A stretch of DNA of 64,000 nucleotides from Streptomyces sp. GQFP. GTDB taxonomy: Bacteria; Actinomycetota; Actinomycetes; Streptomycetales; Streptomycetaceae. Where the stretch lies: assembly GCF_021545335.1 (NCBI RefSeq), contig NZ_CP089312.1:6014001-6078000 (forward strand), in the 5' to 3' direction. A program made the translations under genes and the position numbers. Shown piece after piece: positions 31,673 through 39,491 of the stretch. Every line of letters begins with the position of its first letter. The stretch's first letter is position 1. Below the pieces are notes generated by a model that worked only from the letters and a program-made list of their open reading frames with translations, made no database searches and had not been told where the DNA came from.

Positions 31673-32698
31673 ATGGCAACCCGTGCCGTCGCCCGTCGTA
31701 CGTCGTCCGCCACCGGCGGATCCGTCGGCGGCGCACGCAGTGTTCGCGCCCATGGCGGCGAGATCGCCGACCGCGACCTGGTCGGCATGTACTTGGACGA
31801 GATAGCGCGGACCCCGCTGCTCGACGCCGCGAAAGAGGTCGAACTGTCGCAGACCATCGAGGCCGGTGTGTTCGCACGCCAGATCCTCGACGGCGCTGAG
31901 ACATTTTCCGCGTCCGCGGGCGGGTCGGCCAAGGCGGACCCCACCGTCGAGGAGCTGGAGGCGCTGGTCGCCGAGGCCGAGCGGGCCAAGGACGTCTTCA
32001 TCCGGTCCAACCTCCGGCTGGTCGTCGCCGTGGCGCGCCGCTACCCCCGCAGCGGCCTGCCCCTTCTCGACCTGATCCAGGAGGGCAACGCCGGCCTGGT
32101 GCGCGCGGTCGAGAAGTTCGACTACCGCAAGGGCTTCAAGTTCTCGACGTACGCCACCTGGTGGATCCGTCAGGCCATCACCCGCTCCATAGCCGACCAG
32201 TCGCGCACGATCCGCCTCCCCGTCCATCTGGTCGAGGAGCTGGGCCGGATCCGCCGCGTGCAGCGCGAGTTCAACCGCAAGAACGGGCGGGACCCGGAGC
32301 CGGCGGAGATCGCCGCCGAACTGGACTCGACGCCGGAGCGCGTGATCGATGTCCTGGACTGGGCGCGCGACCCGGTCTCGCTGAACATGTCCGTGGACGA
32401 CGAGGGCGAGACACAGTTCGGCGACCTCCTGGAGGACACGTCGGCGGTGTCGCCGGAGCAGTCCGTGCTGACGCTGCTGCGCAGCGAGGAACTGGACGAC
32501 CTGATCGGCCGCCTCGACCAGCGCACGGCGTCCATCATCAAGATGCGGTACGGCATCGACGACGGGCGCGAGCGGACGCTGACGGAGGTCGGCAAGGAGC
32601 ACGGGTTGACCCGTGAGCGGATTCGGCAGATCGAGAAGCATGCGTTGCTGGAGCTGAAGAAGTTGGCTCGGGACACCGGGTTCGACGCGGCGGCGTAA
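31673..32698 (+). CDS. hrdD: Sigma-70 family principal-like sigma factor HrdD
   Basis: 341 residues from the ATG at 31673 with AAGGGAG upstream. Region 1.2 is DLVGMYLDEIARTPLLDA. Region 2 has NLRLVVAVARRYPRSGLPLL, DLIQEGNAGLVRAVEKFDY and KFSTYATWWIRQAITRSIAD. Region 3 has IRLPVHLVEELGRI. Region 4 has RTLTEVGKEHGLTRERIRQI. The N-terminus MATRAVARR and the small non-essential-type spacer fit HrdD rather than HrdB, which is much longer. It is controlled by a sigma-R type promoter, and two hairpins follow. Confidence 0.88.
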   Translation: MATRAVARRTSSATGGSVGGARSVRAHGGEIADRDLVGMYLDEIARTPLLDAAKEVELSQTIEAGVFARQILDGAETFSASAGGSAKADPTVEELEALVAEAERAKDVFIRSNLRLVVAVARRYPRSGLPLLDLIQEGNAGLVRAVEKFDYRKGFKFSTYATWWIRQAITRSIADQSRTIRLPVHLVEELGRIRRVQREFNRKNGRDPEPAEIAAELDSTPERVIDVLDWARDPVSLNMSVDDEGETQFGDLLEDTSAVSPEQSVLTLLRSEELDDLIGRLDQRTASIIKMRYGIDDGRERTLTEVGKEHGLTRERIRQIEKHALLELKKLARDTGFDAAA

Positions 32699-32702
32699 GT
32701 GC

Positions 32703-32766
32703 GGTTCGTTCGGCTGCGGGCCGGTGGGGGCTGGTCGCGCAGTTCCCCGCGCCCCTAGCGGGGCGC
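32703..32766. repeat. Dispersed intergenic repeat, copy 2
   Basis: Near-identical to 23605-23668, sharing GGTTCGTTCG, GCGGGCCGGTGGGGGCT and GTCGCGCAGTTCCCCGCGCC. It lies immediately after the hrdD stop. Confidence 0.75.
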
Positions 32767-32959
32767 CCCGCAAGGGGCGCACTTGGGTGCGGCGCGCGCC
32801 CTCGGCGTACGACTGTTGGGGGTCGCGTGCGCGGGGTGGCGGGGGGCCGCGCAAAGATAGCGGTGTCACGCTGCTTCAAACCAGCGGGTCCGGGGCACAA
32901 GACCTCAGGGCCCAGGACTTCCGGGTCCGGGCGGCAACGCCCCTGGACCCCCTGAGCTA

Positions 32960-33042
32960 GGTTCCGACGCAACCCCCCCCCGCGTCGGGACCATCCCAAG
33001 CCGGGCTCCGGTACCTAACCCCCCCAGGTACCGGAGCCCGGC
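32960..33042. terminator. Two tandem hairpins after hrdD
   Basis: GGTTCCGACGC (32960-32970) pairs with GCGTCGGGACC (32982-32992) over a poly-C loop. GCCGGGCTCCGGTACCT (33000-33016) pairs perfectly with AGGTACCGGAGCCCGGC (33026-33042). They probably end hrdD transcription before the TetR gene. Both loops are C-rich. Confidence 0.65.
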
Positions 33043-33170
33043 TCACTTCTGCTTCCGCTCGCAGGCTCGTCTGTTCGCCCGCCTCGCTTAAGGGCGGGGC
33101 ACCCCGTACCTGAACCCCGGGGTGGCCCGCCGGATGGCAGATTGTGCCACAGCGGCATAACCTGGCGTCC

Positions 33171-33836
33171 GTGTCCCACCCCGATTTCTCCGGTTCCTCC
33201 GGTTCCTCCGGCTTCTCCGGTTCGCTCACCGAGCGGCGCAAGTACGCGACGCGGATGGAGATCGCCCGAGTGGCGGCGAAGCTCTTCGTGACCGACGGGC
33301 TGCGGGCCACCCGCGCCGAGGACATCGCCCAGGCGGCCGGGGTCGCGCCGCGCACGTTCTACCGGTACTTCGCCACCAAGGAAGAGGCCGTCGGGCCTCT
33401 GTTCGGCGCGGGCGCTGAGCACTGGGCGGACTCGGTGCGCGAGGCACCGGCCGCACTGTCCGTCCCACAGGCCCTGGAACACGCGGCCCGGCATGTGCTG
33501 ACACCGGGCGCCGGGGTCCCGCCGGGCGCCCTGGACTGGGCCCGCACCCTGCTCCGGCTGGCGGAGGAGAGCCCCGCCCTGCTGCGGGTGTGGGCGGAGC
33601 GGTGCCGGACCTCGGAGCGTGCACTCGCGGAGGCGCTGGCCTCCCGGGGCGCGGGCCCGGCCGACTCACCCGAGGCCCGCTTCACGGCGGCCGTCGCCAG
33701 CGCGGCCGTACGCGTCGCCTTCGAGACCTGGGCGGCCGGGGACACCCCACCCGACGGCCCGACCGGCCCGGCGGCACTGGCGGTGCGGAACTTGGGGACG
33801 CTGCGGGACTTCCCGTGGAGCGGCGCGAGTTCCTGA
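33171..33836 (+). CDS. TetR-family regulator
   Basis: 221 residues from a GTG at 33171; a GTG at 33144 is an alternative. The CATAAC box 16 bp before the GTG (33155-33160) could be the -10 of a nearly leaderless transcript. A Gly-Ser/Phe repeat leader (GSSGSSGFSGS) precedes the HTH, ARVAAKLFVTDGLRATRAED then QAAGVAPRTFYRYFATKEEA. The C-terminal ligand domain is Ala/Arg-rich. A TetR regulator after hrdD is also present in S. coelicolor (recalled). Targets cannot be told from the sequence. Confidence 0.83.
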   Translation: MSHPDFSGSSGSSGFSGSLTERRKYATRMEIARVAAKLFVTDGLRATRAEDIAQAAGVAPRTFYRYFATKEEAVGPLFGAGAEHWADSVREAPAALSVPQALEHAARHVLTPGAGVPPGALDWARTLLRLAEESPALLRVWAERCRTSERALAEALASRGAGPADSPEARFTAAVASAAVRVAFETWAAGDTPPDGPTGPAALAVRNLGTLRDFPWSGASS

Positions 33837-33837
33837 G

Positions 33838-34420
33838 GCGCGGGCCTTGAGGGGCGGGATTTTGAGAGCCGCCGGTCGGGTCTCGGGTCGGGCGTGCCTC
33901 GACTCCCGTGTCTGGTCGGGCGGTTCGGGTTCGTGGAGCGGCGCTGGCTTCTGTGGCGCGGGTCTTGGCGGGCCGGCGGTCGGGGCGTCCCCGGCCACGC
34001 AGGTTGGGCGCGGCTCGGCTTCCGTGTCTGTCGGCCGGTTCGGGTTCGTGGAGCGGGGTCGGTTTCTGTGGCGCGGGTCTTGGCGGGCCGGCGGTCGGGG
34101 CATCCCCGGCCGCCCAGGTTGGGCGCGGCTCGGCTTCCGTGTCTGTCGGCCGGTTCGGGTTCGTGGAGCGGGGTCGGTTTCTGAGGCGCGGGTCTTGGCG
34201 GGCCGGCGGTCGGGGCATCCCCGGCCACCCAGGTTGGGCGCGGCTCGGCTTCCGTGTCTGTCGGCCGGTCCGGTTCGTGGAGCGGGGTCGGTTTCTGAGG
34301 CGCGGGCGGTCGTGCCCGCCGCCGCCCGGGTCGGGGGTGCCTGGACTCCCATGCGCGGTCGACCAGTTCGGGTTCGCGTCCGTGGAGTGGCGGCGGCTTC
34401 TGAGGTGCGGGTTCCTGAGG
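33838..34420. repeat. 115-bp tandem minisatellite, about five copies
   Basis: Units beginning GCGCGGGTCTTGGCGGGCCG start at 33956, 34071 and 34186, exactly 115 bp apart. More diverged units flank them at about 33838 and 34300. The period is not a multiple of three, so any reading frame shifts between units; I take it as non-coding. It fills most of the 615 bp between the TetR gene and the convergent WYL regulator. Confidence 0.85.
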
Positions 34421-34451
34421 TGCCGGTGTCGGCCCCGGCGGGCTGCCGGAG

Positions 34452-35417
34452 TCAGCTCCCCGCCGCCTGAGTCAGGCGGGCCCCCAACTCCCGTACCCGC
34501 TCGACCAGTTCGGGCGGTTCCTGGACCGTGAAGGCGCAGTCGACCGACGCGAGCCGTACCGCCAGCCACTCCACCGCGTCGCCGGTCGAGGAGCGGATGC
34601 GGCAGTTGTGCTCGTCGAGGGGCTCGGGGGTGCCGAGCCAGCCCGGGACGCGGGCGGCGACAAACGCGGCCGGGGCGGCGAACGTCGCCTCGAACTCGTA
34701 CTCCTCCCGTCGGACGTGGATCGACCGGCGCAGATACTCCGCCGCGTCGCCCGTCGGCAGCTCGCGCGGGGTGAAACGGGCGCCCGTGGCGAAGGGGTCG
34801 GAGACCCGGTCGACACGGAAGGTGCGCCAGTCGGCGCGGTCGAGGTCGTAGGCGACGAGATACCAGCGGCGGCCGGTCGACACCAGCCGGTACGGCTCGG
34901 TCAGCCGCTTCGTCGCCGTACCGTCTTTGGCGCGATAGGCGAACCGCAGCCGCTCCTGCCCCGCCACCGCCGAGGCCATCACGGTCAGCGTCTCGGGCGC
35001 GATGACCGCACCGTCCCCGCTGGTCAGCGGGGTGGTCGCGGCCTGGAGGGTGGACACGCGGCGGCGCAGCCGGGACGGCAGGACCTGCTCCAGCTTGGCC
35101 AGCGCCCGTACGGAGGCCTCGTCCAGCCCCTCGACCGCGTGCCCGGCGCCCGCCCGCAGCCCGACCGCGATGGCCACCGCCTCCTCGTCGTCGAGCACCA
35201 GCGGCGGCAGCGCCTTGCCCGCGACCAGCCGGTACCCGCCGTCGGCCCCCTTGCTCGCCTGCACGGGATAGCCGAGTTCCCGCAGCCGGTCGATGTCCCG
35301 CCGCACGGTGCGCCGGGACACCCCGAGCCGGTCGGCCAGCTCGCCGCCGGGCCACTCGCGGGGCGTCTGGAGGAGCGAGAGGAGCTGAAGGAGCCGGGCC
35401 GGGGTGTCCGTCGTCAT
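34452..35417 (-). CDS. WYL-domain (YafY-like) regulator
   Basis: 321 residues from the ATG at 35417. The N-terminal HTH_11 winged helix has RLLQLLSLLQTPREWPGGEL, ADRLGVSRRTVRRDIDRLRE and GYPVQASKGADGGYRL. The WYL domain (about 140-215) has ERLRFAYRAKDGT, TEPYRLVSTGRRWYLVAYDL and RTFRVDRVSDPF. The WYL C-terminal extension has WLGTPEPLDEHNCRI. It is divergent from the MFS gene at 35480 with a palindromic site between them. Confidence 0.92.
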   Translation of the reverse strand: MTTDTPARLLQLLSLLQTPREWPGGELADRLGVSRRTVRRDIDRLRELGYPVQASKGADGGYRLVAGKALPPLVLDDEEAVAIAVGLRAGAGHAVEGLDEASVRALAKLEQVLPSRLRRRVSTLQAATTPLTSGDGAVIAPETLTVMASAVAGQERLRFAYRAKDGTATKRLTEPYRLVSTGRRWYLVAYDLDRADWRTFRVDRVSDPFATGARFTPRELPTGDAAEYLRRSIHVRREEYEFEATFAAPAAFVAARVPGWLGTPEPLDEHNCRIRSSTGDAVEWLAVRLASVDCAFTVQEPPELVERVRELGARLTQAAGS

Positions 35418-35435
35418 GGGTACGAGGATGCCGTA

Positions 35436-35462
35436 CCACTAGGACAGGATCTGACCTAGTGG
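35436..35462. promoter_or_regulatory. Palindrome between WYL regulator and transporter
   Basis: CCACTAGG (35436-35443), 11 bp, CCTAGTGG (35455-35462). It lies 19 bp from the regulator start and 18 bp from the transporter start, so both promoters must overlap it. Confidence 0.65.
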
Positions 35463-35479
35463 GGTCCTAGCGTGCAGTC

Positions 35480-37000
35480 ATGAACTCCACCGAGATATCC
35501 GGGGCATCAACGGCTGAGCCCGCTGTCGTGCCCGACCGGCGGCGCTGGTTCGCCCTCGCCATCGTGATGACCGCGGCCTTCATGGACCTCGTCGACGTCA
35601 CGATCGTCAACATCGCGATCCCGTCGATCCAGCGCGAGGCCGGCGCCTCCTTCAGCCAGATCCAGTGGATAACGGCCGGATACGCGCTCGCCTTCGCCGC
35701 GGGCCTCGTCACCGGCGGACGCCTGGGCGACATCCACGGCCGCAAGCGGCTGTTCCTCGTCGGCATCGGCGGCTTCACCCTGGCCTCCGCCCTCTGCGGC
35801 TTCGCCGCCAACCCCGAGATGCTGGTCGCCTCCCGCATCCTCCAGGGCGCGATGGCCGCGCTGATGGTGCCGCAGGTCCTGTCGATCGTCCACGCGACCT
35901 TCCCGGCGCACGAACGCGGCAAGGTTTTCGGCCTCTTCGGCGCGATCGTCGGCCTGGGCGCGGTGTCCGGCCCGCTGCTGGGCGCGCTGCTGACCGAGTG
36001 GAACCTGTTCGGCCTCGAATGGCGCCCCATCTTCCTGATCAACCTGCCGGTGGGCATCGCGGGCCTGATCCTCGGCCACTGCTACATCACCGAGTCCAAG
36101 GCCCCGCGCGCCCTCAAGCTGGACCTGGTCGGCGTCGCCCTGGTGACCCTGGGCCTGCTGATGCTGCTCTACCCGCTGACCCGCGGGCGCGAGCTGGGCT
36201 GGCCGCTGTGGGGGTACGTGTCGATGGCGGGCGCGCTCGTCGTGTTCGGCGCGCTGGTGGCGTACGAGAAGCGGAAGACCCGGATCGACGGCTCCCCGCT
36301 GGTCGAGCTGTCCCTGTTCAAGGTGAAGAGCTTCGCCGCGGGCATCGCCGTACAGACCGTCTTCGGTGTCGGGCTCGGCATCTTCTTCCTGGTCTGGACG
36401 CTGTACATGCAGTCGGGGCTGGGCTGGAGCCCGCTGAAGGCCGGGCTGACCGGCGTGCCCTTCTCGATCGCGGTGTCGGTTGCGGCCGGCATGTCCGTCC
36501 AGAAACTGACCCCGCGCTTCGGCCGCAAGGTGCTCCAGGCGGGCGCGCTGGTGATGGGCCTGGGTGTGCTGCTCTACATCTGGGAGTCGGGCAGGTACGG
36601 CATGGCGATCGCCTCCTGGCAGATGGCGTTGCCCCTGGTGGTCATGGGCGCCGGCATGGGCCTGATCGTCGCCCCGCTGACGGACGCGGTGCTGTCGGAG
36701 GTGCCGAGGGAGCACGCCGGGTCGGCGTCCGGGCTGATCAACACCGTGCAGCAGATGGGCAACGCGCTGGGACTCGGGCTGGTGTCGGTGGTGTTCTTCG
36801 GCGCGATGGGGGACCGGCTGGCGCCGGCCGAGGTGGGTCCGGCGTTCGTGGACGCGTTCCAGCACGCGCTGGGGTGGGTGGCCGCGTTGATGGGCCTGAT
36901 CTTCGTGGTGATGTTCGCGCTGCCGGGGCGGGCGGCCGCGGTGGCCGGCGGGCCGGAAGAGGCGGTGGAGGACGAGCAGGAGAAGGTCCTCGTCCGCTGA
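35480..37000 (+). CDS. DHA2-type MFS transporter
   Basis: 506 residues from the ATG at 35480. It is a 14-helix drug/proton antiporter type: VMTAAFMDLVDVTIVNIAIP in TM1, GGRLGDIHGRKRLFLVGIGG in loop 2-3, and GLFGAIVGLGAVSGPLLGAL in TM5 (antiporter motif C). A Glu/Val-rich short C-tail follows. It is divergent from the WYL regulator, which probably represses it. The substrate is unknown. Confidence 0.92.
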   Translation: MNSTEISGASTAEPAVVPDRRRWFALAIVMTAAFMDLVDVTIVNIAIPSIQREAGASFSQIQWITAGYALAFAAGLVTGGRLGDIHGRKRLFLVGIGGFTLASALCGFAANPEMLVASRILQGAMAALMVPQVLSIVHATFPAHERGKVFGLFGAIVGLGAVSGPLLGALLTEWNLFGLEWRPIFLINLPVGIAGLILGHCYITESKAPRALKLDLVGVALVTLGLLMLLYPLTRGRELGWPLWGYVSMAGALVVFGALVAYEKRKTRIDGSPLVELSLFKVKSFAAGIAVQTVFGVGLGIFFLVWTLYMQSGLGWSPLKAGLTGVPFSIAVSVAAGMSVQKLTPRFGRKVLQAGALVMGLGVLLYIWESGRYGMAIASWQMALPLVVMGAGMGLIVAPLTDAVLSEVPREHAGSASGLINTVQQMGNALGLGLVSVVFFGAMGDRLAPAEVGPAFVDAFQHALGWVAALMGLIFVVMFALPGRAAAVAGGPEEAVEDEQEKVLVR

Positions 37001-37132
37001 GCAGGGGCGCGGTGGAGCAGGGCCCGGCACCTCAGGCATCAGGCCTCAGGTGTCGGGCCTCAGGTGTCGGGCCCTTTCCCGTGCGCGTATCCGTGCCGCA
37101 TCCATACAGAAGCCTGATTGTGTCCGTATCGC

Positions 37133-37207
37133 GCCCGAACTTGTTTACTTTCCGGAAATCCGGGCGTAGCCTCCGGGATGAAAGCAGCCGAAACAACAAG
37201 TTCGGGC
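37133..37207. promoter_or_regulatory. Inverted 13-bp boxes upstream of fruR
   Basis: GCCCGAACTTGTT (37133-37145) and its exact reverse complement AACAAGTTCGGGC (37195-37207), 49 bp apart. They bracket the promoter region of the fruR-fruK-fruA operon and could be paired FruR operators that loop. Confidence 0.6.
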
Positions 37208-37228
37208 ATGAGTCGGAGGCGAACGGAC

Positions 37229-37990
37229 ATGTACGCACCGGAGCGGCAGCAGGAGATCCTGCGGCTCGCCCGTGACGGCGGGCGGGTGGACGTGCTGTCC
37301 CTCGCCGAGCAGTTCCAGGTCACCGCGGAGACCATCCGCCGGGACCTGAAGGCGCTGGACCGCGCGGGCCTCGTACGGCGTGTGCACGGTGGCGCCATAC
37401 CGGCCGGTCGCCTCGACTTCGAGCCCGACCTCACCGAGCGCGAGTCGACCTACGCCGACGAGAAGGACCGCATCGCCAAGGCCGCCCTCGCCGAGCTGCC
37501 CACCGAGGGCACCCTGATCCTCGACGCCGGCTCGACCGTCGCACGCCTCGCCGCCGCCATCCCGCTGGAGGCGACGCTCACCGTCGTCACCCACAGCCTC
37601 CCGATCGCGGCCCGCCTCGCCGACCACCCCGGCATCCAGCTGCACCTCGTCGGGGGACGCGTCCGGCACCGTACGCGCGCTGCCGTCGACGCCTGGGCGC
37701 TGCGGGCGTACGGCGAGATCCGCGCCGACGTCCTGTTCGTGGCCGCCAACGGGTTCTCCGCCGAGCACGGGCTGACCACGCCCGACCTCGCCGAGGCCGC
37801 CGTGAAGCGGGCCGCTGTGGAAGCCGCCCGCCGAGTGGTGCTGCTCGCCGACTCGACGAAGCATGGCGAGGAGCACTTCGCCCGCTTCGGGGTCCTGGGC
37901 GACGTGGACCTGCTGATCACGGACAGCGGCCTTGACCCCGAGGACGCCACCGCGATCGAGCGCGGCGGCACGGAGGTAGTGCGCGCATGA
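37229..37990 (+). CDS. fruR: DeoR-family repressor of the fructose operon
   Basis: 253 residues from the ATG at 37229 (MYAPERQQEIL, behind GGAGGCGAACGG); 37208 is an alternative. The DeoR HTH has GGRVDVLSLAEQFQVTAETI then RRDLKALDRAGLVRRVHGGA. The sugar-phosphate-binding domain has LILDAGSTVARLAAAIP, VTHSLPIAARLAD and the family-typical VLLADSTKHGEEHFARFG. Its stop overlaps the fruK start (ATGA). FruR senses fructose phosphates. Confidence 0.9.
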   Translation: MYAPERQQEILRLARDGGRVDVLSLAEQFQVTAETIRRDLKALDRAGLVRRVHGGAIPAGRLDFEPDLTERESTYADEKDRIAKAALAELPTEGTLILDAGSTVARLAAAIPLEATLTVVTHSLPIAARLADHPGIQLHLVGGRVRHRTRAAVDAWALRAYGEIRADVLFVAANGFSAEHGLTTPDLAEAAVKRAAVEAARRVVLLADSTKHGEEHFARFGVLGDVDLLITDSGLDPEDATAIERGGTEVVRA

Positions 37991-38934
37991 TCCTCACCGT
38001 CACTCCCAACCCGTCCCTCGACCGTACGTACGAGGTCCCGTCCCTCGACCGCGGCGAGGTCATCCGCGCCACCGGCGAACGCATGGACCCGGGCGGCAAG
38101 GGCGTCAACGTCTCGCGTGCGGTGGCCGCCGCAGGCCGGCGCACGGTGGCGGTGCTGCCACTGGGCGGCGCACCCGGAGCGCTGGTAGCAGACCTCTTGG
38201 ACGCCCAGGGCATAGAGGTGGCACCGGTACCGATCGCGGGGGCGACCCGCTCGAACATCGCCCTCGCCGAATCGGACGGCGTCCTGACGAAGATCAACGC
38301 ACCCGGCCCCGAACTCTCCGCCGCCGAACAGGAGTTGCTCCTGGAGACGGTACGCGTGCAGTCGGCCGACGCCGACTGGATAGCCTGCTGCGGCAGCCTC
38401 CCGCGCGGCCTGGCCCCGTCCTGGTACGCCGACATAGTCGCCCGTACGCACGCCGCAGGCGCCCGAATCGCCCTGGACACCTCGGGCCCGGCCCTCCTGG
38501 CGGCCCTGCGCGAACGCCCGGACGTGGTCAAGCCGAACGCGGAGGAGCTCGCGGAGGCGGTAGGCCGCCCGTTGGCCACGATCGGCGACGCGGTGAAGGC
38601 GGCGGAGGAACTGCGCGAACTGGGCGCGGGCGCAGTCCTGGCCAGCCTCGGCGCCGACGGCCAGTTGCTGGTCAACGGCTCGGGCATCTGGTTCGCCACC
38701 GCCCGGGTGGACACCGTACGCAGCAACGTAGGCGCCGGCGACTCCTCCTTGGCCGGCTTCCTGATCGCCGGCGGCAGCGGCCCCGAGGCCCTGGCCTCCG
38801 CCGTAGCCCACGGCGCCGCCGCAGTCCAACTCCCCGGCAGCGTGATGCCGACTCCGTCCGACCTCGACCCGTCCGCGGTGACGGTGACGAGCGAGATACC
38901 GGTGGACCGGGCGCTGAGGGAGCCGGTGTCATGA
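37987..38934 (+). CDS. fruK: 1-phosphofructokinase
   Basis: 315 residues from the ATG at 37987. It is a PfkB-family sugar kinase making fructose-1,6-bisphosphate from fructose-1-phosphate. It begins ILTVTPNPSLDRTYEV and has MDPGGKGVNVSRAVAAAG, then IACCGSLPRGLAPSWYADIV and VVKPNAEELAEAVGRP. The catalytic VRSNVGAGDSSLAGFLIAGG has the GAGD anion hole and Asp base. The last 50 residues (AVAHGAAAVQLPGSVMPTPS) are echoed in the following ORF. Its stop overlaps that ORF's ATG. Confidence 0.94.
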   Translation: MILTVTPNPSLDRTYEVPSLDRGEVIRATGERMDPGGKGVNVSRAVAAAGRRTVAVLPLGGAPGALVADLLDAQGIEVAPVPIAGATRSNIALAESDGVLTKINAPGPELSAAEQELLLETVRVQSADADWIACCGSLPRGLAPSWYADIVARTHAAGARIALDTSGPALLAALRERPDVVKPNAEELAEAVGRPLATIGDAVKAAEELRELGAGAVLASLGADGQLLVNGSGIWFATARVDTVRSNVGAGDSSLAGFLIAGGSGPEALASAVAHGAAAVQLPGSVMPTPSDLDPSAVTVTSEIPVDRALREPVS

Positions 38935-39491
38935 ACACCCACCTGAGCGCCCGCCTTGGCCCGGCCCTGCCGCGGCCGTCCGCCGTCGCGCACGGTGCTG
39001 CTGCCGTGCGGTTGCTGGGCAGCGGGATGCCGATGCCTGCCGACCTTGGCCTGGGGGCCGGTGTCATTAGCGCCCGCCTTGGCCCGTCCCTGCCGTGGCC
39101 GTCCGCCGCCGCGCACGGTGCTGCTGCCGTGCGGTTGCCGGGCAGCGGGATGCCGACGCCTGCTGACCTCGGCCTGGGGGCCGGTGTCATGAGCGCCCGC
39201 CTTGGCCCGCCGGCCCTGCCGCAGTCGTCCGCCGCCGACCTCGACCCGTCCGCCGTGGCGATGACGGGCGAGGTGTCCCTGGACCCTCGTACCGGGGGAG
39301 CCCGTCTCGTGACGGCGCCCGCCCGCTGCGCCCGTCCCCCTGAACCGGCCCTGACGCGGCGGGGTTTCCCCGGCCCCGCCGCAGCCACCCCCCTCCCCAT
39401 GAGCCCCCACCGCAGTACCCGTATGAACCCCGTCCCCAGCCCCGCCCACTCCACTTCCCGGGCGATACGCGTGCGAAGGAGCCCGCGATGA
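38931..39491 (+). CDS. Repeat ORF between fruK and fruA, built from fruK tail copies
   Basis: 186 residues, ATGA-coupled to fruK at its start (38931) and to fruA at its end (39488). DNA units of 123 bp begin AGCGCCCGCCTTGGCCCG at 38946, 39069 and 39192. The period is 41 codons, so the frame is kept. Each unit contains AHGAAAVRL-GSGMP-PADL, clearly related to the FruK C-terminus (AHGAAAVQLPGSVMPTPSDL). A Pro/Arg-rich tail follows. It may be an expansion without function tolerated because it preserves translational coupling. Whether the peptide accumulates is unknown. Confidence 0.5.
   Translation: MNTHLSARLGPALPRPSAVAHGAAAVRLLGSGMPMPADLGLGAGVISARLGPSLPWPSAAAHGAAAVRLPGSGMPTPADLGLGAGVMSARLGPPALPQSSAADLDPSAVAMTGEVSLDPRTGGARLVTAPARCARPPEPALTRRGFPGPAAATPLPMSPHRSTRMNPVPSPAHSTSRAIRVRRSPR

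Noticed and set aside
33619..34531. Long frames on both strands through the 115-bp repeats
   Set aside because: The repeat period is not a multiple of three, so the peptides change frame from unit to unit. They also overlap the TetR and WYL genes, and no RBS is seen.
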